DNA of 8,051 bases, taken from an uncultured Xanthobacteraceae bacterium (lineage in GTDB: Bacteria > Pseudomonadota > Alphaproteobacteria > Rhizobiales > Xanthobacteraceae). The stretch lies in assembly GCA_955652195.1 (NCBI GenBank), contig CATPBC010000296.1:1-8051 (forward strand), given 5' to 3'. How positions within the stretch are numbered: position 1 is the stretch's first letter; every line of letters begins with the position of its first letter. Under the pieces are notes generated by a model. The model ran no database searches. It had not been told where the DNA came from and saw nothing but the letters and a program-made list of their open reading frames with translations. A program made the position numbers and the translations under genes. Positions 1 through 5,715 of this stretch are shown here, piece by piece.

Positions 1-635
1 CCGCGCGTCGCAAAGGTGACCGACAGCACGGTTACGGCGATAACGAGCGCGAGGATGACCATGCCGGTGGCGACCGCGGTCTCCGCCATGGTGCGCATGC
101 GATCGATCCAGCCGCGATGATCGTCGAGGCTGGCGGCAGGCGCCTGTGCCGCAAGCGCTTTGCGCAGATCGGCGAAGTTGGGAGTTGCGCCGGGCAGGAG
201 CTTGACCACGATGATGCGCGGGATGGGCAAGCCGCTGAGCGCAAGCCCGGAGCCAAGCCACGGCTCGACGAGCTCTGCGGATTCCTGCCTAGTATAGGCG
301 CGCACATCGCTTACGCCTGTGGTGTCGCGCGCGATCGCAGCGGCGGCGGTCACGTCGGCATCCAGATCGCGTCCGGAAACGGGACGAACCTGGATGGTTA
401 CTTCGCGCGCCACGTCGGACTGCCAATCGCTGGCGGCATCGACCACCAGCATCGCCGTGCCGGTCGCCAGTGTCGCCAGGAAAGTCATGATGGCGACCAC
501 TGCGGTCAGCGAACGGCCGGCGATCGAATCGCTTGGCACGATCGGTGCCGAAGCCTGATGCGCCGCGCTGTCCGGCGCGACCTCGTCTTCGGGCCAGGAT
601 TCCGACACGGTATCGAAGGGCTCACTCGTAGACAT
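1..635 (-). CDS. ftsX: Cell division protein FtsX, permease-like subunit (N-terminal part, cut by left edge)
   Basis: FtsX is the inner-membrane partner of the ATPase FtsE; in the families studied the complex links the divisome to peptidoglycan hydrolase activation. The frame is open from an ATG at 635 to the window edge, giving 211 residues with no stop. Visible are a hydrophilic acidic N-terminal tail (about residues 1-40), a first transmembrane helix (about 43-65, SLTAVVAIMTFLATLATG), an extracytoplasmic domain (about 66-185) and the start of a second helix (about 188-208, ATGMVILALVIAVTVLSV). The remaining helices lie outside the window. The start is supported by GAGGGG at 643-648, seven bases upstream. 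It overlaps the end of ftsE by 14 bp, so translation is probably coupled. The family call rests on topology plus the adjacent ftsE; sequence identity in FtsX is generally low, so context carries much of the weight. Confidence 0.88.
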   Translation of the reverse strand, partial: MSTSEPFDTVSESWPEDEVAPDSAAHQASAPIVPSDSIAGRSLTAVVAIMTFLATLATGTAMLVVDAASDWQSDVAREVTIQVRPVSGRDLDADVTAAAAIARDTTGVSDVRAYTRQESAELVEPWLGSGLALSGLPIPRIIVVKLLPGATPNFADLRKALAAQAPAASLDDHRGWIDRMRTMAETAVATGMVILALVIAVTVLSVTFATR

Positions 636-1281
636 GCAATCGCCCCTCGTGCAGGACCAGGCGGCGGGCGTCGTATTCGTCCATCAGCGCGATGTCGTGG
701 GTGGCAATGACGACCGAGGTGCCCGATCTGTACAGTTCGATGAACAGGCGCAGCAGCCGTTGACCGAGATTGGGATCGACATTGCCGGTCGGCTCATCGG
801 CGAGCAGCAGCTGGGGGCGGGCAATGACCGCGCGGGCTATGGCCGCGCGTTGCTTCTCACCTCCCGAAAGCACTGGCGGCAATGCGTCCATGCGCTCGCC
901 CAGGCCGACCCATTGCAAGAGTTCGATAACTTCGCTGCGATAGGAATCCTCCTCTTTGCCGAGGACGCGAAACGGCAGCGCGACGTTTTCATATGTGGTC
1001 AGATGATCAAGCAGGCGGAAATCCTGAAATACGATGCCGATGCGGCGGCGCAGCGTGGCGCGGTTATCCTTGGTCAGCGTCGTGATATCCTGATTGAACA
1101 TCGAAATCAGGCCGCGCGTCGGCTTGAGCGATAGAAACAACAGGCGCAGCAGTGAGGTTTTACCGGCCCCGGAAGGCCCCGTGAGAAACTGAAACGAGTT
1201 GCTGTCAATATGGAAGCTCAGGTCGCGCAGGACCTCGGCGCCGAAGCCATAGCGCAAGCCGACATTTTCAAATCGGATCAC
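622..1281 (-). CDS. ftsE: Cell division ATP-binding protein FtsE
   Basis: This is the cytoplasmic ABC-type ATPase of the FtsEX divisome complex; ATP turnover is thought to drive shape changes in FtsX rather than transport. The 219-residue protein has all nucleotide-binding motifs: Walker A GPSGAGKT at 35-42, Q-loop around Q86 (VFQDFRLL), ABC signature LSGGEKQR at 138-145, Walker B LLLADEP at 158-164, the FtsE-typical DEPTGNVDP, and the switch histidine H195 (ATHD). The length matches the usual 220-230 residues. The start codon is GTG (1279-1281) preceded by GGAGGG (complement of 1286-1291) at about 4-5 bases, a good ribosome site. ftsX begins inside its last codons. It is divergent from the zinc-ribbon gene at 1450, and the two share a 168-bp gap. 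No irregularity is seen. Confidence 0.96.
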   Translation of the reverse strand: MIRFENVGLRYGFGAEVLRDLSFHIDSNSFQFLTGPSGAGKTSLLRLLFLSLKPTRGLISMFNQDITTLTKDNRATLRRRIGIVFQDFRLLDHLTTYENVALPFRVLGKEEDSYRSEVIELLQWVGLGERMDALPPVLSGGEKQRAAIARAVIARPQLLLADEPTGNVDPNLGQRLLRLFIELYRSGTSVVIATHDIALMDEYDARRLVLHEGRLHVYE

Positions 1282-1401
1282 GCGGCCCTCCGCAACGCCC
1301 GCATGGTGATTCGCCCCGCTACCCGCAATCTAACACCGGCTGCAACTTAGCGCTGGCGGCGGCCCGAAAACGCAGGGTCGGCTTGGTTTTCAATTCCTTA
1401 A

Positions 1402-1432
1402 CGGACCGACTGCTAGCCTTGCAGACGGTCCG
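1402..1432. promoter_or_regulatory. 31-nt imperfect palindrome / hairpin between ftsE and the zinc-ribbon gene
   Basis: The left arm CGGACCGACTGC (1402-1413) and right arm GCAGACGGTCCG (1421-1432) pair at 11 of 12 positions, with one A-A mismatch and a 7-nt loop (TAGCCTT). It ends 17 bases before the ATG at 1450. No T-run follows on either strand, so it does not look like an intrinsic terminator. It could be an operator for a dimeric regulator of the divergent genes, or a hairpin in the 5' leader of the zinc-ribbon mRNA. The pairing is seen directly; the role is inference. Confidence 0.5.
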
Positions 1433-1449
1433 CGCCTGTCGAGTCGCCG

Positions 1450-2433
1450 ATGCTCATCGCCTGTCCGAACTGCGGTACATCTTATGGCGTCGAGATGGCA
1501 ACCCTGCGGCCGCCCCGCGGCTGGACCCGCCAGGTGCGTTGCCACCGCTGCCGTTGCGTCTGGCAAGCGGAACTCTCCCATGCCGACAAGCTCGTGGTTG
1601 CGGCCAACGCGGTGGCCCCGGTGCGACGGGCGATGGCTGCGGCGGCGCAAGCCGCTGCCCAGCCGGCTGACTACGCAGCTGACTATGCCGAAGCACGGCT
1701 ACAGCCGTTTGAACGCGCCACCGCGCTGCTGGCGAATGAACTCGAAGCTGCGACGATTAGATCCGAACAGGAGCCGATCTCGCGCGAGCGTTTGCATCCT
1801 ATGCCTACCGCGATCGAACTGTGTGCCGCGGCCGTCGCCGAGTTTCTCGGCACCATCGCAGCTCGCGTCGCTCGCTCCTATTCGCGCGTGAGGCGGAAAG
1901 ATTGGCGCCTGCAAGACTGGAGCCTGCAAGACTGGAGCCTGCAAATCGCGCGCCTGCAAGTCTCGCGCCTGCAAGTCTCGCGCCTGCAAGTCTCGCGCCT
2001 GCAAGTCTCGCGGTTACAGCTCATCATCGCCGGGCTGATCCTCGCCGATGCGGCGATCATCGGTTGGCGCACCGACCTGGTCTGGGCCATGCCGCAGACC
2101 GCATCTTTCTATGCCGAACTCGGTTTGCCGGTAAACGTTCGCGGGGTTCAGTTCGAGGCGGTCACTACCGCGGCCGAGCGGCATGACGGCGAGCCCATCC
2201 TCATCGTCAAGGGTGAGATCGGCAACGGCACAAACAACCTTCAAGCAGTGCCGCATTTGCGCTTCGCCGTCCGCAACCTGCAGCGTCAGGAGATATATTC
2301 CTGGACCGCCGCGCCGGCGCGGCGAAGTTTGGCTCCCGGCGAGACGCTAGCATTTCGTAGTGAACTTGCGTTGCCGCCGCCAGATACGCGCGACGTTGTG
2401 GTCCGGTTCCTCGATCGCGACGATAGCCTTTGA
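1450..2433 (+). CDS. Zinc-ribbon (MJ0042-type) single-pass membrane protein with DUF3426-like C-terminus
   Basis: This is a 327-residue protein of unknown function. The N-terminus has a zinc ribbon: CPNC at 5-8 and CHRC at 31-34, with the spacing and the YGV segment of MJ0042 domains often annotated in alphaproteobacteria. An Ala-rich linker follows, with an ADYA duplication at residues 73-80. Next come seven 5-residue repeats (153-187: RLQDW, SLQDW, SLQIA, then four RLQVS), a degenerate eighth (RLQLI), and one transmembrane helix (about 191-207, LIIAGLILADAAIIG). The C-terminal part (about 215-327) resembles DUF3426: it has VKGEIGNGTNNLQAVPHLRFAV and a LAPGETLAFRSEL motif. Basic residues before the helix predict a cytoplasmic zinc ribbon and a periplasmic C-terminus. 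The ATG has only a weak ribosome site, but Met1 stands four residues ahead of Cys5, as expected. The gene diverges from ftsE, a placement I recall in related genomes; a role near division is only a guess. Confidence 0.82.
   Translation: MLIACPNCGTSYGVEMATLRPPRGWTRQVRCHRCRCVWQAELSHADKLVVAANAVAPVRRAMAAAAQAAAQPADYAADYAEARLQPFERATALLANELEAATIRSEQEPISRERLHPMPTAIELCAAAVAEFLGTIAARVARSYSRVRRKDWRLQDWSLQDWSLQIARLQVSRLQVSRLQVSRLQVSRLQLIIAGLILADAAIIGWRTDLVWAMPQTASFYAELGLPVNVRGVQFEAVTTAAERHDGEPILIVKGEIGNGTNNLQAVPHLRFAVRNLQRQEIYSWTAAPARRSLAPGETLAFRSELALPPPDTRDVVVRFLDRDDSL
1666..1689 (+). repeat. 12-bp direct tandem repeat in the zinc-ribbon gene
   Basis: Two adjacent 12-bp units, GCTGACTACGCA (1666-1677) and GCTGACTATGCC (1678-1689), match at 10 of 12 positions and encode ADYA twice in frame. 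It lies in the Ala-rich linker after the zinc ribbon and looks like a small in-frame duplication. Confidence 0.6.
1906..2010 (+). repeat. 15-bp minisatellite, seven in-frame units, inside the zinc-ribbon gene
   Basis: Seven consecutive 15-bp units lie in frame. Two or three older units are CGCCTGCAAGACTGG (1906-1920), AGCCTGCAAGACTGG (1921-1935) and AGCCTGCAAATCGCG (1936-1950). Four identical units CGCCTGCAAGTCTCG follow (1951-2010). The next 15 bases (2011-2025) are a decayed copy running into the transmembrane helix. The four perfect copies point to recent expansion by slippage or unequal exchange. The 15-bp period keeps the frame, so copy number can vary without breaking the protein. The encoded unit (S/R-L-Q-x-x) has a Leu every fifth residue, superficially like a pentapeptide repeat. 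Confidence 0.95.
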
Positions 2434-2448
2434 AGCCTTGCGGAGGCT
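2434..2448. terminator. Small hairpin between convergent genes, possible weak bidirectional terminator
   Basis: AGCCT (2434-2438) pairs with AGGCT (2444-2448) around a 5-nt loop in the 14-bp gap between the stops of the zinc-ribbon gene and tyrA. Its position between convergent stop codons fits a terminator, but the stem is short and there is no T-run, so the call is weak. Confidence 0.25.
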
Positions 2449-3425
2449 CAAGTCTCATCCGAAACGGCGTAAGGACGCGGTAACGGCGCGTCCGGCAGAC
2501 CCGGATGGGCGCGGCCGAAATCCGGCGCCGGCGAATCCTGACCTATTTCGACGATGCCGCGGCGGATCGCGCGAGTTCGGGCAAAATGCTCGAACAAAGC
2601 TTCGCCGTCGCCGCGACGGATCGCGCGCGTCAATTGCGATAGATCTTCGTTGAATGTGCCAAGCATTTCCAGCACTGCATCCTTGTTGGCGAGAAATACG
2701 TCGCGCCACATGGTCGGATCGGACGCGGCAATGCGAGTAAAATCGCGAAAGCCGCCGGCGGAAAACTTGAGCACTTCGGAACGCGTCACTTCAGCGAGTT
2801 CGTCGGCGGTGCCGACGATCGTATAGGCGATCAGATGTGGCAGGTGGCTGGTGATCGCCAGCACCAAATCGTGGTGTTCCGGCGACGCCATGGTTTCGAC
2901 ATTGGCGCCGAGCATCCGCCAGAAGGCGGCAAGCTTGTCGACGGCGGCGGCATCGGTGCCCTCGGGTGGCGTGAGAATGCACCAGCGGCCGACGAAGAGT
3001 TCGGCGAAGCCGGCATCGGGTCCGGAATGCTCGGTTCCGGCGACCGGATGCGCCGGCACGAAATGCACGCCGGGCGGCAAGTGCGGAGCCATGTCGCGCA
3101 CGATGGCGGTCTTGACCGAACCGACATCGGAGACGATTGCGCCGCGCTTAAGCTGCGGGGCAATCTCTTTGGCGATTTCACCACAGACGCCGACTGGCGC
3201 GCAGACGATGACGAGATCGGCGCCGGTGGCCGCGGCGCCGTTGCTCTCGACTACCTGGTCGGCGAGACCGAGCTCGGCGACGCGCCGGCGCGTCGCCGCC
3301 GTTCGCGCGGTGGCGACGATCTCACGCACCGCGCCCTGCGCGCGCGCCGCCCGTGCGATCGACGAGCCGATCAGGCCAACGCCGATCAGCGCGAGGCGGT
3401 TAAACAATGGCGTTGGCTGTGCCAC
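2448..3425 (-). CDS. tyrA: Prephenate / arogenate (cyclohexadienyl) dehydrogenase
   Basis: This enzyme catalyses oxidative decarboxylation of prephenate to 4-hydroxyphenylpyruvate, or of arogenate to tyrosine, in the cytoplasm. The 325-residue protein starts with a Rossmann fold (GVGLIG at 15-20) and carries the TyrA signature HPVAGTEHSGP at 126-136, whose first His is the expected catalytic residue. SDVGSVK lies at 99-105 and FRDFTRIAASDPTMWRD in the helical C-terminal half. After the second strand the sequence reads ATARTAATRRR with no acidic residue at the usual NAD-selecting place, so NADP use is possible (inference). The start chosen is the GTG at 3425 with GGAGAGG just upstream. A further in-frame ATG at 3560 would add 45 unlikely residues and overlap hisC by 68 bp. 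It is last in the chorismate mutase-hisC-tyrA block, 67 bp after hisC. Substrate preference cannot be read from sequence alone. Confidence 0.93.
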   Translation of the reverse strand: MAQPTPLFNRLALIGVGLIGSSIARAARAQGAVREIVATARTAATRRRVAELGLADQVVESNGAAATGADLVIVCAPVGVCGEIAKEIAPQLKRGAIVSDVGSVKTAIVRDMAPHLPPGVHFVPAHPVAGTEHSGPDAGFAELFVGRWCILTPPEGTDAAAVDKLAAFWRMLGANVETMASPEHHDLVLAITSHLPHLIAYTIVGTADELAEVTRSEVLKFSAGGFRDFTRIAASDPTMWRDVFLANKDAVLEMLGTFNEDLSQLTRAIRRGDGEALFEHFARTRAIRRGIVEIGQDSPAPDFGRAHPGLPDAPLPRPYAVSDET

Positions 3426-3448
3426 AAACCTCTCCGCGCCCGCAGAGT

Positions 3449-3476
3449 GCTCCCTCGTCCTTCCGATTGAGGGAGC
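3449..3476. repeat. Intergenic palindrome between hisC and tyrA
   Basis: GCTCCCTC (3449-3456) and GAGGGAGC (3469-3476) form a perfect 8-bp stem with a 12-nt loop; flanking CCC (3439-3441) and GGG (3477-3479) could extend it across a bulge. It fills the 67-bp hisC-tyrA gap. No T-run follows it in the direction of transcription. It resembles small rhizobial intergenic palindromes, and in an mRNA it could affect hisC/tyrA segment stability. Confidence 0.5.
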
Positions 3477-3492
3477 GGGGTACTCGCGTGCA

Positions 3493-4593
3493 TTATGATT
3501 GCCCCAAAAAATCTTTGAGCGCCGCAACGACGAGGCGGTTCGCTTCCTCGGTGCCCACACTCATCCGCAGCGCGTTCGGCAGCTTATAGGCGGCCGTCTG
3601 CCGCAAGATCAGCCCGCGCGCCGTAAGGAAGGCGTCGGCGTCTTTGGCCGTGCGCCCCTTGGTGTCCGGAAAATGGATCAGCAAAAAGTTGGCGACGCTC
3701 GGCGTCGCTTTCAGGCCGAGCTTGCCGATTTCCTGCGTCAGCCAATCGAGCCAGCGCGTATTGTGCTCGCGCGAGCGTTCCTGATGCGCGATGTCCTCGA
3801 TCGCAGCGATGCCAGCGGCAATCGCCGGCCCGCTGACGTTGAACGGGCCGCGAATGCGGTTGACCGCATCGACGATATGCGCCGGCGCGAACATCCAGCC
3901 GAGCCGCAGCGCCGCCAGCCCATGAATTTTCGAGAATGTGCGGCACATGACGACATTATCCGATGTCGCGACCAGTTCGATGCCCGCCTCATAGTCGTTG
4001 CGCCGGACATATTCGGCGTAAGCGGCATCGATCACCAGAATGACGTTAGCCGGCAGCCCGCGGTGCAGGCGCCTGATCTCGTCGAACGACAGGCAGGTGC
4101 CGGTCGGATTATTCGGATTGGCGAGGAAGACGAGTTTCGTCTTCTTAGTCACCGCGGCCAGAATCGCATCGACATCGGCAGTGTAATCCTTTTCCGGCGC
4201 GACGACGGGTTTTGCGCCCGCGCCGAGCGTCACGATCGGATAGATCAGGAAGCCATGGGTGGTGTGAATCGCCTCGTCGCCGTCGACGAGATAGGCATGC
4301 GCCAGAAGGTGGAGCAGATCGTCGGAGCCTGCGCCGGCGACGATGCGGTCGGGGTCGAGCCCGAAGGCTCGCCCGATCGCCTCGCGCAAATCGCTGGCCG
4401 AACCATCGGGGTAGTCTTCGAGGTGATCCGCCCAAGCCTTGTAGGCGGCGATCGCGCGCGGGCTCGGCCCAAGCGGCGTCTCGTTCGACGACAGCTTGAA
4501 TACCTTGGCCGCCCCCGGCGCGCTGCTCTTGCCAGGCACGTAGGCGTCAATATCGAGCACGCCGGGGCGAGGTTGGGGACGCGCGCTGTTCAT
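3493..4593 (-). CDS. hisC: Histidinol-phosphate / aromatic aminotransferase (HisC family)
   Basis: This is a PLP-dependent fold-type I aminotransferase of 366 residues, the normal HisC length. Recognisable parts are [16 protein letters not shown] at 8-23, [11 protein letters not shown] at 35-45, the cofactor-phosphate region [10 protein letters not shown] (86-95), NPNNPTG at 159-165, D189 and Y192 in VIDAAYAEY, the PLP lysine K222 in [15 protein letters not shown], and R230. The ATG at 4593 is chosen because family homology begins there and GAGG lies upstream at 4605-4608, though with a long spacer (11 bases). The open frame continues upstream into low-complexity Arg/Ser-rich translation overlapping the previous gene, which is not credible. 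It sits between chorismate mutase and tyrA, not with histidine genes. The likely job is therefore transamination of 4-hydroxyphenylpyruvate/phenylpyruvate or prephenate, perhaps also histidinol phosphate, as known for the Zymomonas hisH-tyrC pair. Confidence 0.93.
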   Translation of the reverse strand: MNSARPQPRPGVLDIDAYVPGKSSAPGAAKVFKLSSNETPLGPSPRAIAAYKAWADHLEDYPDGSASDLREAIGRAFGLDPDRIVAGAGSDDLLHLLAHAYLVDGDEAIHTTHGFLIYPIVTLGAGAKPVVAPEKDYTADVDAILAAVTKKTKLVFLANPNNPTGTCLSFDEIRRLHRGLPANVILVIDAAYAEYVRRNDYEAGIELVATSDNVVMCRTFSKIHGLAALRLGWMFAPAHIVDAVNRIRGPFNVSGPAIAAGIAAIEDIAHQERSREHNTRWLDWLTQEIGKLGLKATPSVANFLLIHFPDTKGRTAKDADAFLTARGLILRQTAAYKLPNALRMSVGTEEANRLVVAALKDFLGQS

Positions 4594-4699
4594 TATCTTG
4601 TACACCTCGAAGCTCTCATGATTCCTTCCCATGAAAGGGGACACGGCCAGCGGCTCGCTGCGCTCGCCTTCCTGCCTCTTTTCGGGGGCAAGGGCCGGC

Positions 4700-5539
4700 T
4701 TATTGCGGGATCGTATAGCGGGTCGCGTGGCTGCCGACGAGGGCCGAGGAGCGGATCGAGGCGCCAATCTTAACAAGCGCGGCGGAGACCTCATGGATAC
4801 CGCCGGTTGGGACGGATATGAGGAGCGCCGCCCCATCGAAGGCGCGATCGGGGACGGCAATGACGTCGGCGAGTTCGGCCAAAGCCTGCACCGCCCCGGC
4901 GCTCCAGCCGGAAACCCGCATGCTCCAGACTTCGGTTTCCGTCACCATGGCGTCTGCCGCGACGCGGGAAATCACAAAGACCGGCAGCGCGGCCGGATGG
5001 TTGGGGCGCTCGACAAAAGGCAGCCGCGCGATGACCTTCGGGGCACTGGTGAATTCCAGCGCTGTCCACCACGGCCCGGCGTCGGCGATGGCGAAAGCCG
5101 GGACAAGGCCGAGATCGCCTTTGGATCCGCTAACTGCCTCGACCACCGTCGCGGCGCCCATATGCGGCACGAACGGCACGGTGAAACCAAAATGAAAACG
5201 CGCCGAATCCCGCATCAAGGCGTCCCCCGCCGAGAGGTCGGCATGGACCGCGAACGGCGCTTGCACATAAGTGAAGGTCGAGATGATGACGCGCCAGATG
5301 CTTTCGGCGGTGTCGAGCGGCAGACTGCCGTGATGCCGCCGCACCAGGCGGCGCATCATGTCGGCCTCGCGCGCCGGACGGAACGCGGAGCCGGTCTCTT
5401 CCGTCTTCTTTACCGCGATCAGCTGGTCGATGATCTCGCCGCGTTCGATCAGGAGCTCGTGCATCGCCGCATCGATGCGATCGATATCGCGTCGCAGATC
5501 GGCGAGCGACGGTATGGTTTTGCGCGTCGATTTCGCCAT
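4700..5539 (-). CDS. Chorismate mutase (AroQ type) with uncharacterised C-terminal domain
   Basis: This enzyme converts chorismate to prephenate, the first step toward phenylalanine and tyrosine. The protein has 279 residues. Residues 12-95 form an AroQ helical domain with the expected active-site residues by comparison with the E. coli mutase: R16 (LRRDIDRID), R33, K44, R57-E58 (RPAREAD) and Q93 (ISTFTYVQ). The remaining roughly 185 residues are not mutase. They contain [11 protein letters not shown] and alternating hydrophobic strands vaguely like a prephenate-dehydratase or periplasmic-binding fold, but I see no clear dehydratase TRF catalytic motif, so dehydratase activity is doubtful. 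Similar long mutases are common beside hisC-tyrA in Hyphomicrobiales. The ATG at 5539 has AGGA (complement of 5548-5551) eight bases upstream, inside the last of three 15-bp repeats. It is first in the leftward aromatic block, and hisC follows after 106 bp. Confidence 0.88.
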   Translation of the reverse strand: MAKSTRKTIPSLADLRRDIDRIDAAMHELLIERGEIIDQLIAVKKTEETGSAFRPAREADMMRRLVRRHHGSLPLDTAESIWRVIISTFTYVQAPFAVHADLSAGDALMRDSARFHFGFTVPFVPHMGAATVVEAVSGSKGDLGLVPAFAIADAGPWWTALEFTSAPKVIARLPFVERPNHPAALPVFVISRVAADAMVTETEVWSMRVSGWSAGAVQALAELADVIAVPDRAFDGAALLISVPTGGIHEVSAALVKIGASIRSSALVGSHATRYTIPQ

Positions 5540-5540
5540 A

Positions 5541-5585
5541 GCTCACGTCCTGAAGGCTGACGTCCTGATGGCTCAGGTCCTGTTC
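5541..5585 (-). repeat. Three 15-bp tandem repeats in the chorismate mutase leader, carrying three AGGA cores
   Basis: Three consecutive 15-bp units on the plus strand are GCTCACGTCCTGAAG (5541-5555), GCTGACGTCCTGATG (5556-5570) and GCTCAGGTCCTGTTC (5571-5585). Read on the minus strand, each contains AGGAC, a Shine-Dalgarno core, so cores repeat every 15 bases. The one nearest the gene is 8 bases from the ATG at 5539. The repeats fill the space between the proposed promoter and the start codon. The unit resembles the minisatellite at 1906-2010 (14 of 18 bases over AGCCTKCARGAC...GAGC). Confidence 0.85.
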
Positions 5586-5593
5586 CGCCCATT

Positions 5594-5621
5594 TGATAGG
5601 TGTCGTTAAGGCCGAAATCAA
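5594..5621 (-). promoter_or_regulatory. Candidate promoter of the chorismate mutase-hisC-tyrA block
   Basis: On the minus strand TTGATT (complement of 5616-5621) and CTATCA (complement of 5594-5599) are separated by 16 bases, close to the alphaproteobacterial vegetative pattern CTTGAC/CTATAT. Transcription would start near 5586, giving a leader of about 45 nt that is almost exactly the three 15-bp repeats. This is a prediction from pattern only. Confidence 0.4.
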
Positions 5622-5628
5622 AGAAAAC

Positions 5629-5656
5629 ATTGACTCCGCGGCGAAGGGGCCTATTT
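5629..5656 (+). promoter_or_regulatory. Candidate promoter of metXW
   Basis: ATTGAC (5629-5634) and CTATTT (5651-5656), spaced by 16 bases, match the alphaproteobacterial CTTGAC/CTATAT pattern at 5 of 6 positions each. Transcription would begin near 5663, which leaves a leader of about 50 nt before the ATG at 5716 and argues against the upstream in-frame TTG at 5593. The two divergent promoters lie back to back with about 7 bp between their -35 boxes. Confidence 0.45.
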
Positions 5657-5686
5657 ACGCCGGTTTGACCGCCCCAATGGCAGTCC

Positions 5687-5699
5687 GCCGCAATGCGGC
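5687..5699 (+). promoter_or_regulatory. Short hairpin in the metX leader
   Basis: GCCGC (5687-5691), loop AAT, GCGGC (5695-5699) form a perfect 5-bp GC stem. It ends five bases before the AGGA ribosome site (5705-5708) of metX. It may only frame the ribosome site. I see no SAM-II riboswitch core around it. Confidence 0.3.
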
Positions 5700-5715
5700 A
5701 TTTCAGGATGCATCG

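Noticed and set aside
1906..2010. CRISPR array
   Set aside because: Units are contiguous 15-bp coding repeats with no spacers and lie within an open gene.
2835..3498. Two plus-strand open frames opposite tyrA
   Set aside because: They overlap a well-supported dehydrogenase gene completely and contain no family motif.
3426..3560. N-terminal extension of tyrA to an ATG at 3560
   Set aside because: It would overlap hisC; the GTG at 3425 has GGAGAGG directly upstream and starts just before the Rossmann fold.
3499..4773. Long 424-codon open frame on the plus strand opposite hisC
   Set aside because: It is the antisense of a clear PLP aminotransferase in GC-rich DNA, with no recognisable domain and an unnatural Arg/Asp-rich composition.
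4594..4860. N-terminal extension of hisC to an ATG at 4860
   Set aside because: It would overlap the chorismate mutase end by 161 bp and add 89 low-complexity residues; family similarity starts at the ATG at 4593.
5540..5630. Leader peptide attenuator for the aromatic block
   Set aside because: The predicted leader is too short, has no Phe/Tyr-rich small frame and no terminator/antiterminator pair.
5593..5715. Longer metX from TTG 5593 or ATG 5677
   Set aside because: TTG 5593 precedes the predicted promoter and neither start has a ribosome site; ATG 5716 has AGGA at 7 bases. ATG 5677 stays a minor possibility.
5586..5715. SAM-II or other SAM riboswitch ahead of metX
   Set aside because: Alphaproteobacterial met genes often have SAM-II, so it was looked for. 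An isolated ATTTGA at 5591 lacks the following GCTTGCAGCC-like and TTAAA...GCTAAA parts and the pairing.
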